This document shows, piece by piece, positions 34,492-45,399 of a stretch of 64,000 nt of DNA. The DNA lies in contig NC_080711.1 of assembly GCF_019097595.1 (NCBI RefSeq), forward strand, positions 21,538,928 to 21,602,927. The letters are read 5' to 3'. Below the pieces are notes generated by a model that saw nothing but the letters and a program-made list of their open reading frames with translations, searched no databases and was not told the origin of the DNA. The first letter of the stretch is position 1, and each line of letters opens with the position of its first letter. A program made the position numbers and the translations under genes. The DNA comes from Hemibagrus wyckioides. Its lineage: Eukaryota; Chordata; Actinopteri; Siluriformes; Bagridae.

Positions 34492-35454
34492 TATACTTGC
34501 TATAGTCACATGACAAACCCACATTTTCCGAAGCTGTGGATTCATGGAGGTCAAAGAACCAAAATATTTTCATTCTCTCTGACTTACCTGTTACCACTTG
34601 CTGATTTTTACTGGATTGTTCTAAATATTCCCTTAATATATCTTAACTAATATTGATTTCCATATTGATTGAAATAATTAGTAATACTCTAAATTTCCTA
34701 GTCCACCTTATCCCACTGATTCTTAAGACATTTTGTAAACATACTTAACAAGATTTGTAGGTTTATTATTATTTATATATTGTATTCAATTTTAACACTC
34801 TTGCTCAGTACTGAAGATAAAATGAAATATGTTGAAATATGAAATAAATGTATACTATAGATGTATATTCTCTCCTGTGTGTTGGACATTTAAAATATCC
34901 ATATTTTTGAAACTATTATACAAGATCAAGTTCATTTCTGGCTATTACTCATTTGCTGGATTGAACGGTTGCCAGACATTAGTATGAAAATGACAGAAAA
35001 ATCATCCTAGGCCAAAAATGAAAATGAAAGGTGCAGTCGCATATGAAATATGATTGTGCAATGGCATTTGACTATTGTTTACCAGCTCTTCTGGGAGCTA
35101 CTTTAAACTATTTAAATAAAGATTTAAAAAAATATATTGTGGAATTAAGTTACATTAAACGTGCAGCTTTCTTTTTGGGAAGCTGAGCTCACTCTTTCTG
35201 TTTGAAATACACAATATTGCCAAAAGTTTTAGGACACCCCTTCAAATGATTGAGTTTAGGTGTTGTTCTTAGTGGTTGGGCTCAGGCCTCTGAGAAGTCT
35301 GACAGCTAAAATAACTAAGCAGAAAAAGCCTGCTGTAATTAAAACCAAGCTGTTAAGGGAAGTTACAACTTACAGCATGCGAGTTACAGCATGATTTTTT
35401 GAGGGTCGACCATATACTGCATATAAAACCTCCGCTGGTTCCCAACAGAACGCC

Positions 35455-35790
35455 GACCTTTCCAACATGGCGGAGGAATTGACGTGTCTGTATACAAATC
35501 ACAGCGGCGCCCTCTACTGCCTCCTGATATAAGTGAATATGACAAGCTGTTATGACAGGAAAGTGTATTTATTAACCATTTATTATCAGATTTTATTGAA
35601 ACATAATCACCATGCATTATAACCTTAATTAATGCTTAAATAAAATATTAAGAATATAACGCGCCATGTTGTTGTTTTTTGAAAGTCCCGCCCCTTTTTG
35701 TGGTTTTCATTTAAAAGTCCAGAGCGCGTGCTTGCGTCATCTAGAAGGCTTTTAAAAGAGATTTCAAAAGAAAACGACGGAGACAGCGAC
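35455..35790 (+). promoter_or_regulatory. GC-box/YY1-type promoter of the five-exon gene
   Basis: AACATGGCGG (YY1-type) at 35464-35473, GC box CCCGCCCC at 35687-35694, GCGTCA half CRE and TTTTAAAAG near 35750, just before the predicted exon 1. The region is relatively CpG-rich for this window and conserved in block A. It looks like a housekeeping-type promoter, unlike the octamer promoters of the VH units. Confidence 0.6.
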
Positions 35791-35846
35791 ACTGCGGATT
35801 ACCTGGAGATATTTCAAGGATAAACAGCAGATTTTCTTGAAGAGAA

Positions 35847-36386
35847 ATGATGGATTTAGGTAAGTATCTTCCCTTCCTAGGTAGATGGACAGGCCGGGGC
35901 CTGGCCTGCGCCGCCGGGATGCTCGCGCTCACCTCCGCGGGATACTGCGCGTATCGCTGGCTGAAGAGGAGCAGCGATCTTCAAGCTGCTGAACTTCAAG
36001 CTGCTCACGGTGAGAAAAGCTCACTTTTTACTCAGTCTGTGTGTTTCTAATCGCTTTAGAACTTACAAAGAGAGTGTGTGTGGAAAATGAATGACTTTCA
36101 TCGGTACAGAGGACAAACAGGATCAAATCTCCTGTGTAGTTTAGCTAACAGAGCTAGTCGAAAGCTAAGGCGCGTGACTGAGCTAACATTAGCCGGCGAT
36201 GCTACATGGCTCATATCAAGAGCATTTTAAAGTATAAAAGTGATAATTGTGTGGATTAAAACATTTTGAGGCACAACATCATGACTTTTAGACTTTTAGA
36301 AATAGTCTTGAAGTTCTAGGAAAATAATCAAGTACAGGGCGGAGTCACGAAGCCTGACATGAAGCGGAGTTACTGTTAGCACCGGG

Positions 36387-36436
<50 letters not shown>

Positions 36437-37970
36437 CGTTGAAGTGTTTTATTTCTCTTCTTGGTCTCGGCATTGTTTCTTCTGATGTGTTAATAGTTAG
36501 AGTGAATGTTGTGGTAATGAGTGAGTTCCTGTTAGCGCATCATTGTAGCAGCTGTAAAGAGTCAGTCCCTCACCAACTCGCCTTTTTATTTCCCTTCCTC
36601 TTCAATAAGACTCGTTTCTCCTTACTGATCACTAATATAACACTCTGATTAAAGACATGAAGGGGATGAGAGTGTGTCTTCTTGAAATATTTTCTTTCCT
36701 ACATGAATGTCAGTTTCCACTGATGAAATTTGTCATCTCCGTGACATACTGATGTGGTTAAATGTGTCAAATGTTTTCCAGGATCTGTTGTTGATGATGT
36801 GGAGGAAGCCGAGACCACCGAGGTATGTGTCTGGAAAAAAGGACTAGGATTAATATATTATATACTACAATATCAAATGTATTAGTTTTTCATTTTTAAC
36901 TGGTGTGTGTGTGTGTGTGTGTGTGTGTATTAAGGTCACTGATCCAAGCGTCCAGCTCCTTTGCTCTGAACACGACCCTCAGATGTCAGCTGATGCCCTG
37001 GTAATTTTATATTTCTGTTATTTTTAGTGTATTCTTTAGATACTTTTGGTTGAAACAGCAAATTTTAATCTTTGTGCTTTATTCAGGTCACTGAGATAAA
37101 TATCCAGCTCCGGAGCACCAGCCTTGACCCTCAGAAGTCGGCTGTCATTCTGGTAATTTTATATTTCAGACATTTTTCAGTGAAATGTTTCTCAACCTTT
37201 TTGTTTTTGTTTTTGTTTGGCCTTGTCACTGTCCATGCTTGTAAATCCAAATATGAAGTAATTCTCGCTGGATAATCCTCCTCTTGGGAATTTCTTTTAA
37301 AGACGACGCTTGTAGCCACTCAGAATGTTTGAGTTAGTTTACAGTAATTTACATTTAACTCTCACATGCAGTGAACTCTATGAACTCATATCTCATGATA
37401 TGAACCATTTAATCAGCTTGTATCACTTTTTTATTCGTGAAGTTACAGTAGTCACAGAGGTATGTGTCAGTAAAAAGTAGTACAGGTAAAATACTATATA
37501 CAACAAATTTAAAATATTAGCTGTTCATTTCTAACAGGTGTGTGTGTGTGTGTGTGTGCGCACTGTATTAATGTCACAACTTCCTTCACTTCTGAGATTT
37601 TGCACAGAAGTTATGTGTAGAATTATGTGTCAGTTGAATTGTTTCTGTTAACATAATAATAAATAATTCCTAATAGACTCCTAAGTCATTACTAATCCAA
37701 GCCTTTGTACTGGAACATTTCTGTTTGTGAAGTGACGCAAATGACTAAGTTACAAGAACTCTCAACTCTTGCTTGCATGTACTCCAGTTATTAAACACAG
37801 CCACTAAGCTGAACTGATGAACTGTAAAAATGTGACAGCGTTTTCATCCTCAGCTCCTCCAAAACCAGCCTGTGGATGTCCAAAATACAGACCTGAGTCT
37901 GTTGGTTAAAAGGATGTGCAAAGGATGTCTTTTTGTTCTGCAGCATTCAGACTCTCTAAAGACCAAGTGA
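35847..37970 (+). CDS. Putative five-exon gene of unknown function with tandem 66-nt exons
   Basis: I do not recognise the product. Exons inferred from splice sites and phase: 35847-36009, 36782-36822, 36935-37000, 37087-37152 and 37854-37970 (stop TGA), about 150 aa. The second ATG (35850) has the better start context. Exon 1 carries a hydrophobic stretch (LACAAGMLALTSAGYCAY followed by RWLKR), possibly a membrane anchor or targeting signal. Exon 2 is acidic (VVDDVEEAET). Exons 3 and 4 are both exactly 66 nt, phase 0, and homologous (VTDPSVQLL... and VTEINIQLR...), so the 22-residue unit is duplicated. Exon 5 ends the frame. Exon 2 also occurs in block A next to PIM-like kinase exons, so this may be the 5' half of a PIM-related gene. 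Transcription is unproven. Confidence 0.5.
36389..36436. repeat. (ATT)n microsatellite in intron 1
   Basis: Pure trinucleotide run of about 16 units. Confidence 0.95.
36903..36928. repeat. (GT)n tract before exon 3
   Basis: The GT run occupies the place of the polypyrimidine tract of exon 3. The same run recurs at 37539-37558 before a decayed repeat exon. Confidence 0.9.
37457..37600 (+). pseudogene. Decayed third copy of the 66-nt repeat exon unit
   Basis: The sequence GAGGTATGTGTC...GT run...TATTAATGTCAC is a diverged copy of 36820-36960 (end of exon 2, intron 2, start of exon 3). The acceptor TTAAG has become TTAAT, and the exon body is shortened and out of frame. It indicates exon-intron units multiplying inside this gene. 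Confidence 0.65.
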
Positions 37971-38235
37971 TGCCATTTCTGATCACCCATTATATCTGTA
38001 CTTTTATACTGTAAGTTTGGCTTCAACAATGTTCATTTTCTGGTTCTCTAAATGACTAAATAAATTGCAGCTAAATTTCTCCATCTGCAGGTTTTATGTG
38101 TTCAGGAGTCCACAAGAGAACAAATGTTTGTGCTCTCATAAATAGAGAACCAAAACTACTGGAATTAGAGGTGTAAGGATATATATATATATACTGTAAA
38201 TAAAAATATAATTGCTTAGTATCATGAGACAATAA

Positions 38236-38345
38236 TCATGATAATGTATTCAGTCACTCGTTCATCTTTTAGGAAGTGTGTTATTCGGGTCAGAGTGCTG
38301 GATCCAGAGTCCATTTCAGGACCACTGAGTGTACAGCCTGGACAT
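38236..38345. repeat. Fish dispersed repeat
   Basis: Contains GGGTCAGAGTGCTGGATCC, a widespread teleost repeat type. The same segment occurs at 59090-59195. Confidence 0.6.
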
Positions 38346-38423
38346 GTTACACATGCCCTTTTAAACTGTGATTTATATGCTTTATTTATATGTTTCTTAT
38401 ATTGCTGTAGTTTTTGTTCTTAG

Positions 38424-38424
38424 A

Positions 38425-38463
<39 letters not shown>
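38424..38463. repeat. (CTGT)n microsatellite
   Basis: About ten units, at the same paralogous position as the (ATCT)n array of block A. Confidence 0.95.
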
Positions 38464-38466
<3 letters not shown>

Positions 38467-39270
38467 ACACCTAGTGGCAATTTAGAGAAGACAAGTCACC
38501 TGTTTGATTCCTGATTTAATTTCTTGAAAAGTTTCTTCATTTTAAACTTTTGAATAATAAAGTAGATGAAGTATAGAGAATAGTTTCACTGTTGAGTTGT
38601 TGATAGATATTAGATTTCAGCTTTGTCTTCTGTTCACTAGAGATTACAATTCTTCTTCAGAATTTAAAAACACCTGATCTAGAATCTTCTCAGCTATTTC
38701 TCTCTGGATTCATCAGTTAAAGCCTCTAGAGGGCAGACTATACCAGAATGAACATCATGTTCTATTGAACGGTTTGATTATAATGTTAAATGTAGTTCAT
38801 ACTGTTCAGAAAACACTGCAATATTTCACCATGTCAGAGTCAAATATGACATGAGCATCATTTCTGTGTTAATGTAATTCTCTAGAGTGCAGCCTACACA
38901 TGACTGATAATGACATAAAGGATTGTTTATATAATTATTATTAATTTCATGTAATAATTCAGATTAATTTAAGTGTACTGGAAATAGATCAGTTTTCAAT
39001 CTGACCATCACAGGAACTGTTAATTACATCACAAAACATCCATATCATTAATAATAATAACAACAAACAACCAAATTCTTTTCCACTGTGGAACAGCTTG
39101 GATTCGACAACTTGACAACATTTGAATACATTTCAGATACATTCTCCTCCCATCATCAGCAGATAAGCAAATCCATGCATCAGAGCTGGATCTCACTCTA
39201 TTTATATGATGTGATGGTGTCTGTTAAACTTTGGAGAACAGAGAAGACTCCAGTACAAACAACACACACC

Positions 39271-39705
39271 ATGTTCTCTACATCTCTACTGCTCCTGCTG
39301 GCAGCTGCTTCTTGTGAGTGCTTTATCAAATTCATTCATTTACTAGATGAAGAATAAAGGTGCAGCAGATATTGTGTGAGATATCACCATGTGTTTTCCT
39401 CCACAGATGTACATGGTGAGGAACTGACTCAGCCTGCTTCCATGACAGTCCAGCCAGGCCAGAGTCTCTCCATCCACTGCAAGGTTTCATATTCAGTTAC
39501 GAGCGATGATACAGTTTGGATCCGACAACCTGCAGGAAAAGCTCTGGAGTGGATTGGAATAATCTATACTGGTGGGGGTACAGATTACAGTGACAAACTG
39601 AAAAATAAGTTCAGCATCTCCAGAGACACTTCTACTAACACAATAACAATTGGAGGACAGAACATGCAGACTGAAGACACAGCTGTGTATTACTGCGCTC
39701 GTCAC
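39271..39705 (+). CDS. IGHV segment V20, apparently functional
   Basis: DVHGVELTQPA family, with a G-to-E change (VHGEELTQ). AAGCAAAT at 39165-39172. Leader exon 39271-39313, V exon from 39407 after CCTCCACAG. Open: Cys23, CDR1 TSDDTV, WIRQPAGKALEWIG, CDR2 [36 protein letters not shown]. Duplication partner of V10 in block A. Confidence 0.95.
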
Positions 39706-39744
39706 CACAGTGAGACAGAATAGTGGATTCCTCTTACAAAAACC
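39706..39744 (+). other. RSS of V20 (23 bp spacer)
   Basis: CACAGTG at 39706-39712, 23-bp spacer, ACAAAAACC at 39736-39744. Confidence 0.95.
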
Positions 39745-40704
39745 TTATGAGACATGTTACACACATCCTCTCAATGCAACTAATAAATCATCTCAGTCAC
39801 ACTGTCACTTTCTTCTATTGTAATAAAGTCGTAATAGTTTGCAGTGTTTTAAAACACAGTCACACAAAATCTTTATTAAATAAAAAATAAAACATCAGTT
39901 TATTCTAAACTATTATTAATCCCTTCATTTTACAGGATTTTAACAACAGTTGGAATCAGTGTTTACTGAGTGGATTCAGGAATAATACAGCATGTTTCCA
40001 GCAGTGTGTTGTGTTTAACACACAGTCTGTTCTCACAGTGTGAGGTGCAATAATTGAAACAACTGAAGGAGGCAGCAGAGTTTAACAAATAAAGTGAAAA
40101 AAGTGAATCCACAAACTGCATTCTGTATGAGACTCATTATCAAATATCTCATTTATCATAATTTAGGAATATTTGTGTTGAATATTACCAAATTTACACT
40201 TGATATGTAGTATGATATAAAAACAGAATAAAAAATACATTCTATCCTCCATTATCCCTCAGTCATTATCATGATGATGTGAAACCTCTGGTAGGTTTGA
40301 GTTTTACAGATTAATTCATTAAGGGAATGCTTTAATTTCTTTAGCAGGTGTGAAATATTTACATTTCATATAATAGGTTTATGTGAAATACTGAAGGCTA
40401 AAACATATTAGAGAAATCCTCTCAAAGTCTACTGGATTAAGGGTTTTGCTCCTTTTGGTTTATTCAAAAAGGATACGTAAAAAAGAGAAGCAGATTTTTA
40501 TTCCATCATTCACAAGATTTAACAACAGACAAGTTGTTAGCCTGAGCTCCTGACTAAATATATTAGTGATTTGTGACCTGAAGTATTTCTTTAATTAAAT
40601 TCAGTTTCTATTAGACACACAGATAAAAAACTAAAAAGACATGAGATCTAATGAGTAAAGAACAGAGATGAACCTGACAGCATGAAACACACCCAGAGTC
40701 TTAC

Positions 40705-40787
40705 AGTAAGAAGCAGGTGTATCTGCAGATGAACAGCATGAGGACAGAAGACACTGCAGTTTATTACTGCACCCGTGACACACACTG
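40705..40787 (+). pseudogene. IGHV relic V21, framework 3 end only
   Basis: SCSQ-family 3' end: [16 protein letters not shown], then YYCTRD. It is joined directly to the upstream promoter flank at TTACAG, where the flank normally continues GAAGC and the V exon reads TAAGAAGC. This points to a microhomology deletion. The heptamer reads CACACTG (40781-40787) and the nonamer is gone. Confidence 0.9.
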
Positions 40788-40789
40788 AT

Positions 40790-41625
40790 TCTTCCCCTTA
40801 CACATACTTGCTATAGTCACATGACAAACCCACATTTTCTGGACATTTATCCTGATGTAATATTTATTTAATTCCCTGAATATATGTAATATATTTTGCA
40901 TATATTCATGATGTGACAGACTGAGAACTGTGGAAGCAGTGTTCACAAATCTAGAGAATTGAGCTCATTGAGACTAATATAGATTTCCCAATTAACTGAT
41001 TGGTTAAACTAATTGATTTAGTATTTTACCTCTGATACTGTATCTTTTAAACCATGCTGAGAGAAATGCTGCAATTCTGAATTCCTTATTCATTCATTTT
41101 TATTGCTGCTTTACATGAGATCTTTTTTATTGACAGCATCTTTTTTTTCTCCTCTATGACTTTCTAGATCTGGATCATTTAAAACATGTCTTTTCTGCCA
41201 CTAGAGGGCAGTGTGTACAAACTCAAACATCTCAGTCTGTTTCTATCTGTACATTTAGGCATTCTCTCTTTTCACATCCTGCTCTGAATGCATCCAGCAT
41301 CATGACACTCAGATTAAACTGAATTACATAAAGCATCTTAGCAACCTGTGTTGTGTGAATAACTCTCTCTTTTTTTTTGGAAAACCTGATTTCACAGAAA
41401 ATTCTTAGGGAGTTGAATGAGCAAGATCAATTGCCAAGTTTTATACAAATAATCACCTGATTAAATTCAGAGCTTACACATATCAATCATCATAATCCCA
41501 GGATCTGCAAGCATGCATAATTATTATTATGCTAAATCTAATATTTATTCTTTTTGCATTCACGAGACTTTAACATTTGCTTTGGAAAAAGATAAGAGCA
41601 TTTGATGAAGAGGCTTCTGCTCCAT
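40790..41625. other. Intergenic, nothing recognised
   Basis: AT-rich, weakly similar to the 3' flanks of SCSQ-family units. No gene or element seen. Confidence 0.4.
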
Positions 41626-41629
41626 TATC

Positions 41630-41753
41630 AACCCACACATCCTCCATCAGATGAATCTCCTCCTCATGATTTAAATACATTTCAGATACATTCTCCTCCC
41701 ATCATCAGCAGATAAGCAAATCCAAGCGTCAGAGTTGGATCTCACTCTATTTA
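41630..41753 (+). pseudogene. Orphan promoter of a DVHGVELTQPA-family VH unit (V22)
   Basis: The promoter flank is intact up to the TATA-like box: AAGCAAAT at 41714-41721, then CTCTATTTA. There the Tc1 element begins at the TA inside TATTTATAT. Leader and V exon are absent beyond the element. Confidence 0.88.
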
Positions 41754-42960
41754 CAGCATCTCACAAAAGTGAGTACACCCCTCACATTTTTGTAAATATT
41801 TTATTATATCTTTTCATGTGACAACACTGAAGAAATGCCACTCTGCTACAATGTAAAGTAGTGAGTGTGCAGCCTGTATAACAGTGTAAATTTGCTGTTC
41901 CCTCAAAATAACTCAACACACAGCCATTAATGTCTAAACTGTTGGCAACAAAAGTGAATACACCCCTAAGTGGAAATGTCCAAATTGGGCCCAAAGTGTC
42001 AATATTTTGTGTGGCCACCATTATTTTCCAGCACTGCCTTAACCCTCTTGGGCATGGAGTTAACCAGAGCTTCACAGGTTGCCACTGGAGTCCTCTTCCA
42101 CTCCTCCATGATGACATCACAGAGCTGGTGGATGTTAGAGACCTTGCACTTCCCCACCTTCTGTTTGAGGATGCCCCACAGATGCTTAATAGGGTTTAGG
42201 TCTGGAGACATGCTTGGCCAGTCCATCACCTCAGCTTCTTTAGCAAGGCAGTGGTCGTCTTGGAGGTGTGTTTTGGGTCGTTATCATGTTGGAATACTGC
42301 CCTGCGGCCCAGTCTCTGAAGAGAGGCTCTGCTTCAGTATGTCGCAGTACATGTTGGCATTCATGGTTCCCTCAATGAACTGTAGCTCCCCAGTGCCGGC
42401 AGCAGTCATGCAGGCCCAGACCATGACACTCCCACCACCATGCTTGACTGTAGGCAAGACACACTTGTCTTTGTACTCCTCACCTGGTTGCTGCCACACA
42501 CGCTTGACACCATCTGAACCAAATAAGTTTCTCTTGGTCTCATCGGACCACAGGACATGGTTCCAGTAATCCATGTCCTTAGTCTGCTTGTCTTCAGCAA
42601 ACTGTATGCGGGCTTCCTTGTGCATCATCTTTAGAAGAGGCTTCCTTCTGGGACGACAGCCATGCAGACCAATTTGATGCAGTGTGTGGCGTATGGTCTG
42701 AGCACTGACAGGCTGACCCCATACCTCTTCAACCTCTGCAGCAATGCTGGCAGCACTCATACATCTATTTCCCAAAGACAACCTCCAGATATGACTCTGA
42801 GCATGTGCACTCAACTTCTTTGCTGGACCATGGCGAGGTCCAATCTGAGTGGAACCTGTCCTGACCTGTCCTTGTTTACCATCATCTAATCCATCTAACC
42901 CCTGTTTGCTATAATTTTCTGGACAGAAAAATCTTCTTGTAGTTTGATTAATCATCTAAA
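41754..42960 (-). mobile_element. Tc1-like transposon, one end lost, inactive
   Basis: The left terminus CAGCATCTCACAAAAGTGAG follows a TA. The minus-strand transposase reads an N-terminal helix-turn-helix region, HVLWSDETKRNLFG (first catalytic Asp), MVWACM, HDNDPKHTS (second Asp) and MSPDLNPIKHLWG. It is interrupted by at least two frameshifts and a stop near 42230-42300. The third catalytic residue, normally Glu in NPIE, is Lys. The other terminus is not found near 42960. Confidence 0.88.
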
Positions 42961-43293
42961 GCAGTGTGTATTTGAAACCAATATTGTTTTTTTAATTCTC
43001 AAATTTGATTTTAAGGTGATTTAGTAGAGAGGATGACATTATAATAAAATTATTCAAATGGTTTTCTACACCAAATACCACAAAATTCAGACTTAAATAT
43101 AATATAGTTCAGCTATACAGTGAGCAGCATGTGGTTGTGGATTGAACTCCTCCATAGTGGTCATGGACACTCCCTATTCAAATAGAGTCGTGTATAAACA
43201 GCATGTTCTTGACTGCTCTAGTTTCCAGTGAGCTCTGTGATAGATAACACTCCCATACACTTTAAATCTGGGTGAAGCAGAACTCAGAGAAAG

Positions 43294-43721
43294 ATGATTT
43301 TAGGACAGTGTATTTTACTGATACTGATTTCATGTAAGTTTATGTTTTTAATGTGATGATTAATAGGAAAACAAATCTTTGTAAGATAACATTACCTAGT
43401 TCTACTCTTCTCTTTTAGATTCTTATGGACAGTCTCTGACATCCTCAGCTTCTGTGGTGAAGAGACCTGGAGAGTCGGTCACTCTTTCCTGTACTGTCTC
43501 TGGATTCTCAATGAGCAGCTACTACATGCACTGGATCCGTCAGAAACCAGGACAAGGACTGGAGTGGATCGGACGTATTGACACTGGCACTGGCACTGCA
43601 TTCGCTCAGTCACTGCAGGGCCAGTTCTCCATCACTAAAGACACCAGTAAAAACATGCTGTACCTAGAAGTGAAGAGTCTGAAAGCTGAAGACACGGCAG
43701 TTTATTACTGTGCACGAGACT
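43294..43721 (+). CDS. IGHV segment V23, open, unusual heptamer
   Basis: DSYGQSLTS family. ATTCAAAT at 43176-43183 and TATAAA at 43193-43198. Leader exon 43294-43333 ([13 protein letters not shown]), V exon from 43419 after CTCTTTTAG. Open: Cys23 in LSCTVSG, CDR1 [21 protein letters not shown]2 [37 protein letters not shown]. Confidence 0.92.
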
Positions 43722-43759
43722 CACACTGACACAACAGACTCCAGAGCTGTACAAAAACT
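43722..43759 (+). other. RSS of V23 (heptamer CACACTG, 22 bp spacer)
   Basis: CACACTG at 43722-43728, 22-bp spacer, ACAAAAACT at 43751-43759. Confidence 0.85.
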
Positions 43760-44333
43760 TACACAAGCACGTCCTCATGAGCTGTAAATATTCCCTCAGC
43801 AGGAAGCTGCACCCCAGAGACATTTATTATGAAGAACATCATCCATTCACACTCAGCACTCAGATCTTACTCTCTTCTAGCAGTTATTAATATTAATAAT
43901 AATAATTCCCATGTTATGTATCACATTTACATTATGATGTCTATTTATTTGACTCGAGGCAAATCAGCTCTAGGACAATGATTCTGATGACTAGTTGTGA
44001 CTATATACTGTACTATTCATGCTTTTATTCCTCCTATTTGTGATACCAGCTGCAGGAACACTACAGGTCAATGGTTAATTCCTGAATTCAGCAGCACAGA
44101 ATCTGACGAGAGATTAAACAAAATGTACATGTTTTCTGCAGCATCATTACTACAAACTCCTAAATATAAAAATCATCTGTAGGGGGCAGCAGCACACTTG
44201 TTTTCAAGAAGGTTTCATGAAACTATGGAATCTAACAGCTGAAGGATGTTTATGCAAATTCATCCTGTTATATAAAAAAATCAGCCTCTTGCTCACCAGA
44301 AGTTTGTGTCACACGACTGAATCAAAGAGCTTG

Positions 44334-45337
44334 ATGATGGAGCTGAGGGTCACTCAGTACTACATCTTTGTTTTAATGTTAACCAAAGGTACCTGAGACT
44401 TCTATACACTACTGTATATACAGCTCTGGAAAAAAATAATAGACCACTGCAAAATAATCAGTTTCTTATGTTTTTTTCTTACAGGTTCATGTATTGGTGA
44501 GATGGACAGTTTTGTTTCATTTTTTGTGAACTGCTGACAATATTTCTCCAAAATTTAAAATATAACTATTGTTATTTAGCGTGTATATTTAAAGGAAATG
44601 ACAACACATCAAAATAACCCAAGATCATGCAGTATTTGCAGAGCTTTAATAACTCAAATAAAAACGCAATGCAAATCATTTGTAAACAAATTGTGTAAAT
44701 GCTTTGGCTAAATAACATTAAGAAATCAGTATTTGGTGGAATAACCCCTATGTGCATGCGTTTTGGCTCCATGATCTCCACCAGTTTTTCACATTGCTGT
44801 TGGGGAACTTTATACCACTCTTTTTGCAAAAAAGCAAACAGCTCAGCTTTACGTGATGGTTTGTGACCATCCATCTTCCTCTTGATGACATTCCAGAGGT
44901 TTTCAATAGGGTTCAAATCTGGAGATTGGGCAGTAGGCTCTTATTTTTTTCCAGAGCTGTATATTCCATCAGAATATCTTGACTGTGTTGATGATGATCT
45001 TTGATTGTTATGTTTTATCTGCTAGGTGTCAGCAGTGATGAGATCAGACTGGACCAGTCTCAGCTGTGGTAAAGAGACCTGGAGAAACTGTGAAGATCTC
45101 TCGTAAGATACATGGCTTTGATATGACTGAGTACTACATGCACTGGATACGACAGAAACCAGGGAAAGCTCTGGAATGGCTTGGCCGGATGGATGCTGGC
45201 AAAAATCAGACGATATATGCAGAATCTGTGAAGAACCAGCTCACCTTAACAGAAGACGTCTCAGCAAGCATGCAATATTTAGAGGCCAAGAGTCTGAGGA
45301 CAGAGGACACTGCAGTTTATTACTGCGCCCGAGAAAC
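44334..45337 (+). pseudogene. IGHV segment V24, frameshift, Cys23 lost, Tc1 in intron
   Basis: MMELRVTQYY family. Octamer ATGCAAAT at 44252-44259. The leader exon 44334-44388 reads MMELRVTQYYIFVLMLTK with donor GTACCT. The intron holds a Tc1 element (44421-44959). The V exon starts at 45026 after ATCTGCTAG. Near LDQSP a 1-nt loss shifts the frame to a stop. In the original frame the first conserved cysteine reads Arg (KISRKIHG). The remainder is open: [21 protein letters not shown]2 [20 protein letters not shown]. Confidence 0.93.
44421..44959 (-). mobile_element. Internally deleted Tc1-like transposon with TA duplication
   Basis: Terminal inverted repeats CAGCTCTGGAAAAAAAT at the left and CCAGAGCTG at the right, flanked on both sides by TA. 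The minus strand keeps only the transposase C-terminus (MNPIENLWNVIKRK, then QKEWYKVP). Different subfamily from 41754. Confidence 0.93.
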
Positions 45338-45376
45338 CACAGTGACTGGATCTGAGGAAGCAGCTGTAATAAAACC
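45338..45376 (+). other. RSS of V24 (23 bp spacer)
   Basis: CACAGTG at 45338-45344, 23-bp spacer, nonamer AATAAAACC at 45368-45376. Confidence 0.85.
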
Positions 45377-45399
45377 AGACACACATTGTAACTAAATTT

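Larger units (their letters stand above)
34675..40490 (+). repeat. Segmental duplication block B
   Basis: Counterpart of block A (19015-25450). It carries a promoter, the five-exon gene, then microsatellite (CTGT)n and V20. The left boundary lies inside the 3' flank of V19 near 34675, where the sequence changes to TTAGTAATACTCTAAATT, as in A at 19026. Confidence 0.85.

Noticed and set aside
35860..35880. A 21-nt GTAAGT...CCTAG stretch in exon 1 resembling a tiny intron
   Set aside because: Far too short for spliceosomal removal; its length is a multiple of three, so the frame is the same either way. The GTAAGT alone is kept as a possible alternative donor.
42662..42889. Plus-strand ORFs across 41930-42890
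   Set aside because: Antisense shadows of the Tc1 transposase.
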